Of a DNA stretch of 55,133 nucleotides, positions 26,655-34,563 are shown in pieces; position 1 is the stretch's first letter, and each line of letters opens with the position of its first letter. A program made the translations under genes and the position numbers. The notes below the pieces were generated by a model that saw only the letters and a list, made by a program, of their open reading frames with translations, was not told where the DNA came from and made no database searches. Source of the stretch: CAYQTE01 sp964420285 (GTDB lineage: Bacteria > Planctomycetota > Phycisphaerae > Tepidisphaerales > Tepidisphaeraceae); NCBI GenBank assembly GCA_964420285.1, contig CAYQTE010000027.1:1-55133 (forward strand). Direction: 5' to 3'.

Positions 26655-28928
26655 TCATGAAAGGGCGTGGGATGATTCCGCCTCCAGCAGTGCGGCCGGC
26701 ATCCCGGTCGAGATGCGGGCGTTTGACTCGCGGTTGCCGCCCTTGGCGGCGAGCGTGACTGGCATCGGCAAAGCCAGACTGAACGAGCTGTATTCGCGCG
26801 ATCCGCCGCCGTATTCGTAGCCCCAGGCCGTCGTCGCGGTCGATACCCCGTTGGCGATGACCCCGACCACGCGGGCGCCCACCATGCGCAGCCCGGAAAC
26901 GGCTTGCAGTCCATGAGCCCGCATCGACTGATTCATCCGCAAAACCAGCAGCGTCGCATCGCAGGATGCCGCCAGAATGCGCCCGTCGGTCACGTTGCAC
27001 AGGGGCGGCGAGTCGATGATGATGCGGTCGTACATCTCACGCAGACTGGCCAGAACCTGGGCAAAATGCTCGCCGGCCAGCAGTTCCGGCGGACTGATCG
27101 GCGAGGGTCCGCAGGGCATCACGTGCAGGCCGTTCACCTGTGTTCGATAGATCGCGTCCAGCGGAGTCCGCTCCCCGGCCACGACGTTGGTCAGGCCCAC
27201 TCCGCCGTCAATTCCGAATATCATCTGCTGGACCGGTTCGCGCAGATTGCAGTCCAGGAGCAGGGTGCGGCAGCCGTTGCGGGCAAACGCAATGGCCAGG
27301 TTGCTGGCGGCGGTTGATTTGCCGTCACCGGGCATGGGCGAGGCGATCAGGATCGTCCGCGCATCGCGCGCCTGACCATGGTGCAGCGTCGTGCAGATCG
27401 ATCGGTAGGACTCGGCCACCGGCGAGCGCTCATCCAGATACACCAGTTGCCCGCGCGCCGACGGCGGAAGCCGCCTGTTCATCTCGGGCACCATGCCAAT
27501 GATCGGGATTCGCAGCATCGCTTCGACTTCGGCCGGCGCGGAGAACCGCCCCTTGCGCCATTCCGTGACGACGGACACGCCGGACCCCAGCAGCAGCCCC
27601 ATCAGCACGGCCGCGCACACGATCTGCGATTTTCCCGGCCATACGGGCCGCTGCGATTCCTGGGCCGGATCCAGCACGCGGACGTTCATTCGTCCGGCAT
27701 CGGCGGAATTGGCGGTGACTTCGGCGATGCGCGATTCCAGGGCGCTGGCGCTCTGGTCCAGGCGGGCCAGTTCCGCGCTGAGGCTGGCGAATCGAGCCAG
27801 CGCTCCGCCCTGGGCGATGGCCAACTGCCTGCAAGCGTCCAGTTCGGCACTGATCCGCGTCTTCTCCTGCTCACAATCGGAAAGTTTGCGCGTGATGTCC
27901 GCCAGACTGGCCTCGGCGATGGATCGCTCCTTGGCCGCCACCTGCGCCTCCAGAGCCTGCTTGAGCGTGCGGAGCGCGGCGATCCGCGGGTTATTCTCGC
28001 CCTGCACCGAGATGCCCAGCGACAAAGCCGAACTGGCCTGCGACAATTGCGAGCGAAGATCGCGATACTCCGTGTCGCCCGCATCCCGCGACTCGGCCTG
28101 CTGCGATTCGACGAAGTCGGAAATAGCCTCGGGAGAGGTCAGGATCGCCCTGGCCGATTGCTGGCGGGCCTGCAGATCGATGATCTCGAGTTCGGCATCG
28201 CTATAGTCCTTGGACAGAACCGACATGCGATTCAGCACGTCGTTGCTCTGGTCTTCACGCAATGAGGGCGACTGGTTGTCCTCCTTGAGTTTGAGCATGT
28301 CCTGATACGTGGCCTGACGCTGTTGTTCCACGTCGGCCAGTTGCTTGCGCAGAATCGTCACCATCTCCGTGCCGACCTGATAATCCTGCTGCGACGTTTC
28401 GGCCACGTAGGCGTCAACCACCGCATTGACGATGGCCGCCGCCTCGCGCGGATACGGCGAGTCCATTGAAACGAGCAGACTGTCCGACTTGCGGTCGGGC
28501 TCGACATCCAGGCCGTTGCCGGCCCGCAACCAGGCCACCGGATCGCCGCTCACGCGGGCAAATGTCTGCATGCTCTGGTAGTTGATACTCTTAAGGGCCC
28601 GGCTCAGAACCGGCGCCGACTGCATGGCATTCGCCTGCGCAAAGAGGAAGCCGTCGGTCGGCTGCACGGACAACTGATGTTCATTCATCACCTGCTGCGC
28701 GTTCTGCTGAACATAGACATCCGCCACGGAACGATAGATGCGCGTGGCGCTCACCAGATAAATGGCGGCGACCATCAGGCACACCGTCACCGCCGCCGCG
28801 AAGGTCAGCCGGTGACGCCATAGGACCTCGACGATCGATGGAGAACCGGCTGGATCGCCAAGGAGCTCCATGTCGCGTTCGAGGGCGGCCGCGGGGGCCA
28901 CCTGTGTAGTAGTCAACATTGGTCTCAT
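26655..28928 (-). CDS. polysaccharide co-polymerase / tyrosine autokinase (Wzc-like BY-kinase)
   Basis: I start at ATG 28928 with GGAAG nine bases upstream; the frame is open to 29108, but those codons cover the promoter region. The 757-residue product has a Wzz-type N-terminal domain with membrane span 41-60, a long periplasmic coiled coil (about 180-430), a second span near 435-460, and a cytosolic BY-kinase domain: Walker A GDGKS 534-538 (Lys537), Walker A' LLLDCNLREP, and Walker B IIIDSPPL with Asp639. A small Tyr cluster (Tyr704, 706, 713) lies about 45 residues before the end, fitting C-terminal autophosphorylation. It is the first gene of the operon and would set chain length and control polymerisation. 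No Wza-type outer-membrane exporter is in the window. Confidence 0.9.
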   Translation of the reverse strand: MRPMLTTTQVAPAAALERDMELLGDPAGSPSIVEVLWRHRLTFAAAVTVCLMVAAIYLVSATRIYRSVADVYVQQNAQQVMNEHQLSVQPTDGFLFAQANAMQSAPVLSRALKSINYQSMQTFARVSGDPVAWLRAGNGLDVEPDRKSDSLLVSMDSPYPREAAAIVNAVVDAYVAETSQQDYQVGTEMVTILRKQLADVEQQRQATYQDMLKLKEDNQSPSLREDQSNDVLNRMSVLSKDYSDAELEIIDLQARQQSARAILTSPEAISDFVESQQAESRDAGDTEYRDLRSQLSQASSALSLGISVQGENNPRIAALRTLKQALEAQVAAKERSIAEASLADITRKLSDCEQEKTRISAELDACRQLAIAQGGALARFASLSAELARLDQSASALESRIAEVTANSADAGRMNVRVLDPAQESQRPVWPGKSQIVCAAVLMGLLLGSGVSVVTEWRKGRFSAPAEVEAMLRIPIIGMVPEMNRRLPPSARGQLVYLDERSPVAESYRSICTTLHHGQARDARTILIASPMPGDGKSTAASNLAIAFARNGCRTLLLDCNLREPVQQMIFGIDGGVGLTNVVAGERTPLDAIYRTQVNGLHVMPCGPSPISPPELLAGEHFAQVLASLREMYDRIIIDSPPLCNVTDGRILAASCDATLLVLRMNQSMRAHGLQAVSGLRMVGARVVGVIANGVSTATTAWGYEYGGGSREYSSFSLALPMPVTLAAKGGNRESNARISTGMPAALLEAESSHALS

Positions 28929-29475
28929 TAGGGAACTTCCAAAATCCACTGACCCGCTCGACCACGCTGAAGTGATATTGCCACAGGAAAGGGCGGTGTC
29001 AAACCAATCGGGAGAAGACAGTACCCCGGAAACACCGGGTGTTTTGCGTGGCGGCGAGAGGCCCCGCACTATCGGACCAGAGGCCGCTTTTTCGTCAAAG
29101 AAGGCCACTGCGGGTGTGGGCGAGGGTGGCGGGATGTGACGTCTGAACGCAATCTAACGTTTGTGCCGGCGGGCGATCGAATCAGGAAAGCAGCGTTGGC
29201 CAGGGACGTGGGATACGAAAATAGCGATCATGTCATGTGGAGAGTCGGGTGCGGGTACGCAATACGACGGCGGTGCAAACGCTATACTCTTTGCGTCTTA
29301 ACGCAAGTAGCGGCAATAGTTGTCAAAGTCGCGCCGCACCGTATTGCATTTTCATAACAAAATTCGCGCCGAGGTTGCTTGTGCATCATTGCGGATTATA
29401 TTCGGTCTGTCGGCCTCTTGTGAAGGTAACAAGACGCGACGACTGTCGTTTGGGTATGTTCGGCCGGGTAGGCAA
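28929..29475. other. divergent regulatory region between kinase operon and DUF1932 gene
   Basis: This 547-base region has no convincing gene. The half near 28975-29002 holds the candidate promoter of the exopolysaccharide operon. Near 29283 there is TATACT, a possible -10 for the rightward genes but without a good -35, followed by a 6-bp inverted repeat TTGCGT (29291-29296) / ACGCAA (29301-29306) that could be an operator. The stretch 29200-29400 is visibly less GC-rich than the surrounding genes. Confidence 0.5.
28975..29002 (-). promoter_or_regulatory. candidate sigma-70-type promoter of the exopolysaccharide operon
   Basis: On the minus strand TTGACA (29002-28997) is followed after 16 bases by CAATAT (28980-28975). 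Predicted start of transcription is near 28967, about 40 bases before the kinase ATG at 28928. The -35 is a perfect match and the -10 is fair. Confidence 0.45.
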
Positions 29476-30381
29476 ATGCATTCTTTCACCACCGTTGGAA
29501 TACTCTATCCGGGCGAACTGGGCGCTGCTCTCGGCTCCCTGCTGGAGAAAAACGGCATTCGCGTCGTGACGACGCTGAATGGACGCAGCCAGCACACCGT
29601 CCGGCTTGGGCGGGCGGCGGGGTTGACCGTTCTGGACTCGCTCAGCGACGTCGTGCGGGAAGCGGACGTGGTGGTGTCGGTGGTGCCGCCCGACGCCGCG
29701 GCGACGCTGGCGGATCAGTACGCCGAGCTGGCTGCTCTCTCGCCGGCCGGCGCAATTTATGTGGATGTGAACTCGATCGGCCCGAAGCTGGTCAGGTCGG
29801 TGGGCGATCGCATAACCGCCGGCGGGCGGTCGTTCGTGGACGCCTCTGTTCGCGGACCGGCCGGCAATCTGGCCGCCGGGGCAACGCTGTATCTCAGCGG
29901 TGCGCGGGCGGGGGAGATCGCCACGCTGTTTGAGGATGCCATGCGCGTGCGGGTGCTGGGCCGTGAAATCGGCCGGGCGTCGGCGATGAAGATGATCCTG
30001 ACGGGAATACCCAAGGGAATCTCCGCACTGTTCGTCGAGGTTGCGGCGCTGGCGCTGCGGGAGGGGATGCTGAAGGAAATGAACGAAGAGTTGGCTCGCT
30101 TCGATCCGGGCGTTGTGTCGGCGGTGGAGCGGATGCTGCCGACGTATCCGCGGCATGCGGGGCGGCGGGTTGCGGAAATCGCCGAACTGGAGGAGACCTG
30201 CCGCGGCGCGGGCCAGGAACCGTGCATGTTTCGCGCGGTGCGCAGCATATTTGAGGAATTCGCGGCCGTTGACTTTGATGACGACGGCGGGCGATGGACT
30301 GTTGCGTCGATTATCGAACATTTGGTGAACAAAGATTTTCTCGCCACAGACGCGGCGGTCGCGGCGGCGGGCGTTTCGTAG
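29476..30381 (+). CDS. NAD(P)-dependent dehydrogenase, 6PGDH-like with DUF1932 domain
   Basis: I start at ATG 29476 after GGTAGG; codons upstream (from 29320) do not look like protein. The 301-residue product has an N-terminal Rossmann domain: VGILYPGELGAALGSLLEKN is a variant of the GxGxxG dinucleotide loop, with a Tyr-Pro-Gly in place of the usual Gly-Xaa-Met-Gly. This is followed by ADVVVSVVPPDAA and FVDASVRGPAG, then a helical C-terminal DUF1932 domain (about 190-265). Family members are beta-hydroxyacid-dehydrogenase relatives, often beside aldolases of aromatic-acid catabolism. The next gene, an RraA-type aldolase, follows after 12 bases, so the two are likely one operon. Substrate is unknown. 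Confidence 0.85.
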   Translation: MHSFTTVGILYPGELGAALGSLLEKNGIRVVTTLNGRSQHTVRLGRAAGLTVLDSLSDVVREADVVVSVVPPDAAATLADQYAELAALSPAGAIYVDVNSIGPKLVRSVGDRITAGGRSFVDASVRGPAGNLAAGATLYLSGARAGEIATLFEDAMRVRVLGREIGRASAMKMILTGIPKGISALFVEVAALALREGMLKEMNEELARFDPGVVSAVERMLPTYPRHAGRRVAEIAELEETCRGAGQEPCMFRAVRSIFEEFAAVDFDDDGGRWTVASIIEHLVNKDFLATDAAVAAAGVS

Positions 30382-30393
30382 AAAGGGAGAAAC

Positions 30394-31182
30394 ATGGCAA
30401 ACAAACCTCGTTCCGCGGAAATCCATCCCGGGCCCGGATTCCGGGTGAAGATGAACTTCCACCGGCTGCCGGCGGAGTTGATGCGGCAATTCGCACAATT
30501 CCAGACCCCGGATATCTCCGATCTTCTCAATCGCCTGTACGCGGTGAACCCCGCGATTCATGCCCTGACCGGTTCGCACCACACCCTGTGCGGCGCTGCG
30601 CTGACGGTCAAGGTGTTCCCCGGCGACAATCTCATGGTCCACAAGGCCCTGGACGTGGCCGAACCGGGCGACATTGTCGTCATCGACGCCGGCGGATCGA
30701 CCATGAACGCCGTGCTGGGCGACCTGATCTCGACCAAGGCGAAGCATCGCGGCATCGCCGGCTTTGTCGTCGACGGCCTGGTCCGCGATCTTCCGGACAT
30801 CCTGGAATTGAATTTCCCGGTCTTTGCGCGGGGGACGACGCCCATCGGCCCGCTGCACCGCGGGCCGGGCGAGATCAACTTCCCCATCTGCTGCGGCGGC
30901 GTGGTGGTGAATCCCGGCGACATGATCGTGGCGGATGCGGCGGGCGTGGTGGTGGTTCCGGTGGGGATCGCCATTGAATTGCTCGGCCGCCTCAACGCCC
31001 ACCGCGACGCCAATATCGAATACCTGGCCTCGGTCAAGCGCGGCGACTTCTCCAATGCGTGGGTCGACCGGACCCTGGAAGAACAACAGTGCCCGGTGGT
31101 CCGCGGCCTGAGCCCGGCCCAGGAGGCGGAAATGCAACATCTGCGCCTGGCCGAATCCACCCACGGCGTGCCCGCGGTATAG
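30394..31182 (+). CDS. RraA-family protein, HMG/CHA-type aldolase-like
   Basis: This 262-residue protein starts at ATG after a GGGAG ribosome site. It has the RraA fold signature: TPDISDLLNRL, a GDNLMVHKAL stretch, GDIVVIDAGGSTMNAVLGDL, then IAGFVVDGLVRDLPDI with the Arg-Asp pair that binds metal and substrate in the class II pyruvate aldolases HMG and CHA aldolase, and VVNPGDMIVADAAGVVVVP. The intact G-x(20)-R-D-type pattern favours an aldolase over the RNase E inhibitor role of RraA proper. Paired with the DUF1932 dehydrogenase it suggests a short catabolic unit for an aromatic or branched hydroxyacid. A strong hairpin terminator follows the stop. Confidence 0.85.
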   Translation: MANKPRSAEIHPGPGFRVKMNFHRLPAELMRQFAQFQTPDISDLLNRLYAVNPAIHALTGSHHTLCGAALTVKVFPGDNLMVHKALDVAEPGDIVVIDAGGSTMNAVLGDLISTKAKHRGIAGFVVDGLVRDLPDILELNFPVFARGTTPIGPLHRGPGEINFPICCGGVVVNPGDMIVADAAGVVVVPVGIAIELLGRLNAHRDANIEYLASVKRGDFSNAWVDRTLEEQQCPVVRGLSPAQEAEMQHLRLAESTHGVPAV

Positions 31183-31204
31183 TCAACGCCCTGTCCCACA
31201 ATGG

Positions 31205-31245
31205 CGCGAATCCCCACAGCGATGTGAGGGTTCGCGTTCTTGTTT
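31205..31245 (+). terminator. Rho-independent terminator after the RraA gene
   Basis: CGCGAATCCCCAC (31205-31217) pairs with GTGAGGGTTCGCG (31224-31236), 13 bp with one G-U and one mismatch and a 6-base loop, followed by TTCTTGTTT. It stands 22 bases after the RraA stop and ends at the 3' end of the convergent unknown gene. The T tract is on the plus strand only, so it serves the rightward genes. Confidence 0.75.
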
Positions 31246-31922
31246 CATGCCGGAGGCTGCATTTCGCAGGCGATGGACTCGATGGCGCTGGCGAGCTTTT
31301 GCCGCGAGGGGTGGGTGAGAATGCGGAAGGAGCAGGACCGGCCGTCGGGGTCGAAGCGGAAGAACCAGCCGCCGGGGGTATAGGGGGGTAATTGCAGGGC
31401 GGCCGACGTGAAGGCGCCGGCAAATGTCGGCCAGAGCGTGGGCCATTCGACATTCGCCAGCGAATGTTCGGCGGGCATCCAGAAGATACATCGCCACAGA
31501 TCACCGGCGGCGGCGAGTTCGCGAAGCTGCGTCGCCAAGTCAGGCCTGTCGGAGGGGACTACGAAGATCAGTCTCGCAAAATGTGCCAGGGCGCGGAAAA
31601 CGTCCAGATATGGATCGGGTTCGGCCGGGAGCGCGGCGTCGGGGGCGCAAGGTTCGCCAGGACGCGGGAGCGCGGACATGGGAAGCGGATGGAGGGCGGC
31701 GGCGATCAGCCGTTCGGTGACCAGATCGTGGGGATGAGCGGCAAGGAGCCCTGCGGCCGGCCAGGGGCGAATGTAGAGGGCGTAATCGACGGATTGGTAT
31801 TGACGGAATTGCTCGATGAGCCAGGCGGGGTTGGTGGGATCACTGTCTGGAGCGGAACGGCGGGCCTGGCCAATGGCGCTCAGCCAGGGCAAGCGCGGGA
31901 GTCGCGGGGGCGGGCGGCTCAT
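31245..31922 (-). CDS. hypothetical protein at the end of the oxidase operon
   Basis: I do not recognise this 225-residue protein. It starts one base after the ctaF stop, so it belongs to the respiratory operon. It has no signal peptide and no membrane span; it is rich in Pro, Ala and Trp, with a DYALYIRPWPAAGLLAAHPHD segment in the first third, a hydrophobic strand LIFVVPSDRPDLATQL near 130 and FFRFDPDGRSCSFRI near 195. The gene is supported by operon position, a full-length frame and a coherent amino-acid composition. A cytosolic accessory factor is possible, but nothing in the sequence shows a function. Confidence 0.65.
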   Translation of the reverse strand: MSRPPPRLPRLPWLSAIGQARRSAPDSDPTNPAWLIEQFRQYQSVDYALYIRPWPAAGLLAAHPHDLVTERLIAAALHPLPMSALPRPGEPCAPDAALPAEPDPYLDVFRALAHFARLIFVVPSDRPDLATQLRELAAAGDLWRCIFWMPAEHSLANVEWPTLWPTFAGAFTSAALQLPPYTPGGWFFRFDPDGRSCSFRILTHPSRQKLASAIESIACEMQPPA

Positions 31923-31923
31923 A

Positions 31924-32280
31924 TCAGGGGTGATCGAAATTGGCGACGACGGGGGCGTCGGGCGGGGCGATGGTGCGATCCATCGGCCGGGCGGAATAGT
32001 CGGCGACCGTGAAGGCCAGGAGCAGCGCGAGGAAAAAGAAGGCCGTCGAAGCGAAGACCCAGGTCAATCGACTGGAGAGCCGCACGTGCATGAAGAAGAG
32101 CATGACCAGGACGGCTTTGAGGACGGCGATGACCAGGGCGATCACGATGTTGAGGTTGAGATAATCGAAGCCGTGCTGGGAGAAATCGACGCGCGCGGCG
32201 ATGACGGTCAGGACCAGCAGCACAATCAGCAGGGCGTAGACGATGTAGCAGGTTTTGAGGGATTCGTCGCGGTGTTGCAT
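31924..32280 (-). CDS. ctaF: cytochrome c oxidase subunit IV family protein
   Basis: The 118-residue product has three membrane spans (about 10-28, 44-64 and 73-93), with the family motif LKAVLVMLFFMHVRLSSRL at about 54-72. It is the small prokaryotic subunit IV (COX4) that supports assembly of the oxidase core. The start overlaps the ctaE stop by one base (TGATG), a sign of coupled translation. The C-terminal 25 residues are hydrophilic and poorly conserved. Confidence 0.9.
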   Translation of the reverse strand: MQHRDESLKTCYIVYALLIVLLVLTVIAARVDFSQHGFDYLNLNIVIALVIAVLKAVLVMLFFMHVRLSSRLTWVFASTAFFFLALLLAFTVADYSARPMDRTIAPPDAPVVANFDHP

Positions 32281-32939
32281 CAGCGCACCAGGTAAAGCAG
32301 GGGAAACAGGAAAATCCAGACCAGATCGACGAAGTGCCAGTAAAGGCCGATGGTCTCGACGGCTTGATGTCGATCGGGAGTAATCTTGCGACGGAGGGTC
32401 TGCACGGCCAGCCAGGTGAAGAGCCCCAGGCCGATGACCATGTGGAGGGCGTGCAGGCCGGTCATCGCGAAATACATCACGAAAAAGAGCTGTACATGGT
32501 TGGAGACTTCCGGGCTGAAGTTGGGGCCGGGGATGAGATGTTCGCGGTAGTCGTTGGAGTATTCCAGGAACTTGATGCCCAGGAAGGCGGCGCCCAGGAC
32601 CATGGTGGCAAGGAGCATGCGCAGGAGGAGGGCGTTCTTGCCGTGTTTTGCGGCATGAACAGAGAGGACAACGGTGAGACTGCTGGTCAGGAGAACCAGT
32701 GTGTTCCAGGCCCCGGCGCTGATGTTGAGGAACGTGAACTTGTCGAGTTCCTCACTGCCTTTGCGCCAGGAGAGGAAATACTCGTGGCGATAGACGGCGT
32801 AGGCGACGATGAGCCCGCCGAAGAACAGGACTTCGGTGGCGAGGAAGGCCCACATGCCCAGCGTGGCGGCTTCGCGCTGCTGTTCGATGTCGTCGAACTG
32901 ATGGGCGACAAGTCCGAGATGTTCCGGATGGTCAGGCAC
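32280..32939 (-). CDS. ctaE: cytochrome c oxidase subunit III
   Basis: I start at GTG 32939: GGAG lies seven bases upstream and the start overlaps the ctaD stop by 8, whereas the longer frame to 32984 would overlap it by 53. The 219-residue protein begins with an acidic stretch ending EQQREAATLGMWAFLATEVL, the standard lead of subunit III, and has about five to six membrane spans. The Glu of the TEVLFFGGL span is the conserved lipid-pocket Glu. The segment MTGLHALHMVIGL matches the conserved second half. It is part of the caa3 core with ctaC and ctaD. Confidence 0.93.
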   Translation of the reverse strand: MPDHPEHLGLVAHQFDDIEQQREAATLGMWAFLATEVLFFGGLIVAYAVYRHEYFLSWRKGSEELDKFTFLNISAGAWNTLVLLTSSLTVVLSVHAAKHGKNALLLRMLLATMVLGAAFLGIKFLEYSNDYREHLIPGPNFSPEVSNHVQLFFVMYFAMTGLHALHMVIGLGLFTWLAVQTLRRKITPDRHQAVETIGLYWHFVDLVWIFLFPLLYLVR

Positions 32940-34563
32940 GGGGCATCTCCATAAGGTGATAGCAATAGGGCTCGTGGGTGACAACGGGAGTCTGCTCGAA
33001 ATTATCGACCGGCGGGGGGCTGGGGGTTTGCCATTCCAGGCCGGTGGCGTTGTAGGGATTATTGCCGGCGGGTTTTCCCCAGCGGAGCGACCAGAGCAGA
33101 TAGCACAGGGGCAGGAAATAGCCGATGCCCATGATGGAAGCGCCGGCCGTGCTCATGACGTTAAGAACCTGGAATTCCGGGGCGTAGGCGAAATAGCGTC
33201 GCGGCATGCCGAGATAGCCAAGAAGGAATTGCGGAAAGAACGTGAGGTTGAAGCCAAGAAAGATGATCAGGGCGCTGAAGCGCCCCCACCACTCGGGGTA
33301 CATGCGGCCGGTCATTTTCGGCCACCAGAAATGAACCGCGCCCAGATACGCCAGGACGGTGCCACCGACCATGATGTAATGGAAGTGGGCGATGACGAAG
33401 TAGGTATCGTGGACGTGCATGTCCATGCCGAGGCAGGCGAGGAACAGGCCGGTGAGGCCGCCGATGGTGAACAGGCCGATGAATCCCAGCGCGTAGAGCA
33501 TGGGAGTGTCGAGGGCGATCGAGCCTTTGTAGAGTGTGGCGGTCCAGTTGAAGACCTTGACGGCCGACGGGATCGCGACCAGGAAGCTGAGGAAGGAAAA
33601 GGCCATGCCGCCATAGATCGACTGGCCGGTCACGAACATGTGATGGCCCCAGACGAGGAAGCCGATGACGGCGATGCTGATGGAGCTGAAGGCGACGGCG
33701 TGGTAGCCAAAGACCTGTTTGCGGGAGAAGCAGGGGATGATTTCGCTGATGACGCCCATGGCGGGGAGAACCATGATGTAGACGGCCGGGTGCGAATAGA
33801 ACCAGAAGAGATTCTGAAAGAGGATGGGATCGCCGCCCAGGGCTGGATCAAAGATGCCGTGGACGTGGAAAATGCGTTCGAGGGCGACCAGGAGAAGTGT
33901 GATGGCGACAACCGGCGTGGCGATGACCATCATGAGGCTGGTGGCGTAGAGTGACCAGATGAACAGGGGAAGCCGGAACCAGGTCAGGCCGGGGCATCGC
34001 ATGGTGTGCGTGGTGACCATGAAATTGAGGCCGGTGAGGATGGAGCTGAAGCCGTTGAGGAAGATGCCGACGAGGGTGAGTGCGACCCATTCGTTGGAGA
34101 AGGTGCTGGAATAGGGGGTGTAGAAGGTCCAGCCGGTATCGACGCCGCCGAGGATCAGGGAGACCAGTGCCAGGGTACCGCCGGCGAGATAGAGGTAATA
34201 GCTGAGGAGATTGAGTTTGGGGAAGGCCAGGTCGCGGGCGCCGAGCATGAGGGGGATGACGAAATTCCCGATGGTGGAGGGGATGCTGGGGAGCAGGAAG
34301 AAAAAGATCATCATGATGCCGTGCATCGTGAAGAGCCGGTTGTACATGTCGGGGCCGACCAGCAGTCCCTTGGGCGTGAGAAGCTGGAGGCGCATGAGCG
34401 TGGCGGCCACGCCGCCGATCAGGAAAAAGAACGTGATCGTGACCATGTAGAGGATGCCGATGCGCTTGTGGTCCTGCGTGAGAAGCCAACTGCGCACGGT
34501 GAACTGGCGATTGAGATAGTTCTCAGTCGTCGGCTCGGCCGGGATATTGAGCACGTCGGTCAT
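32932..34563 (-). CDS. ctaD: cytochrome c oxidase subunit I (heme-copper oxidase, type A)
   Basis: The 543-residue protein has 12 membrane spans. Heme and copper ligands are visible: TMHGIMMIFFFLLPS (low-spin heme His), YSHPAVYIMVLPAMG (CuB His and the cross-linked Tyr), WGHHMFVTG (two CuB His) and FVIAHFHYIMVGG (heme a3 and second low-spin ligands). It reduces O2 and pumps protons. The start overlaps ctaC by 4 bases. The N-terminal 30 residues (NYLNRQFTVRSWLLTQDHKR) are the common cytosolic lead. Confidence 0.97.
   Translation of the reverse strand: MTDVLNIPAEPTTENYLNRQFTVRSWLLTQDHKRIGILYMVTITFFFLIGGVAATLMRLQLLTPKGLLVGPDMYNRLFTMHGIMMIFFFLLPSIPSTIGNFVIPLMLGARDLAFPKLNLLSYYLYLAGGTLALVSLILGGVDTGWTFYTPYSSTFSNEWVALTLVGIFLNGFSSILTGLNFMVTTHTMRCPGLTWFRLPLFIWSLYATSLMMVIATPVVAITLLLVALERIFHVHGIFDPALGGDPILFQNLFWFYSHPAVYIMVLPAMGVISEIIPCFSRKQVFGYHAVAFSSISIAVIGFLVWGHHMFVTGQSIYGGMAFSFLSFLVAIPSAVKVFNWTATLYKGSIALDTPMLYALGFIGLFTIGGLTGLFLACLGMDMHVHDTYFVIAHFHYIMVGGTVLAYLGAVHFWWPKMTGRMYPEWWGRFSALIIFLGFNLTFFPQFLLGYLGMPRRYFAYAPEFQVLNVMSTAGASIMGIGYFLPLCYLLWSLRWGKPAGNNPYNATGLEWQTPSPPPVDNFEQTPVVTHEPYCYHLMEMPRA

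Noticed and set aside
28955..28985. sigma-54 promoter upstream of the kinase gene (TGGCAATATCACTTC)
   Set aside because: The -24 GG is present, but the -12 GC is missing; the overlapping TTGACA-16-CAATAT fits better.
29136..29357. 73-codon frame with a faint AraC-like helix (ARDVGYENSDHVM)
   Set aside because: Too short for an AraC domain pair, no ribosome site, and it sits in a promoter region. It could be a decayed remnant but cannot be supported.
29386..31164. 592-codon minus-strand frame opposite DUF1932 and RraA genes
   Set aside because: His/Arg-rich shadow spanning two real genes with proper ribosome sites and a terminator on the other strand.
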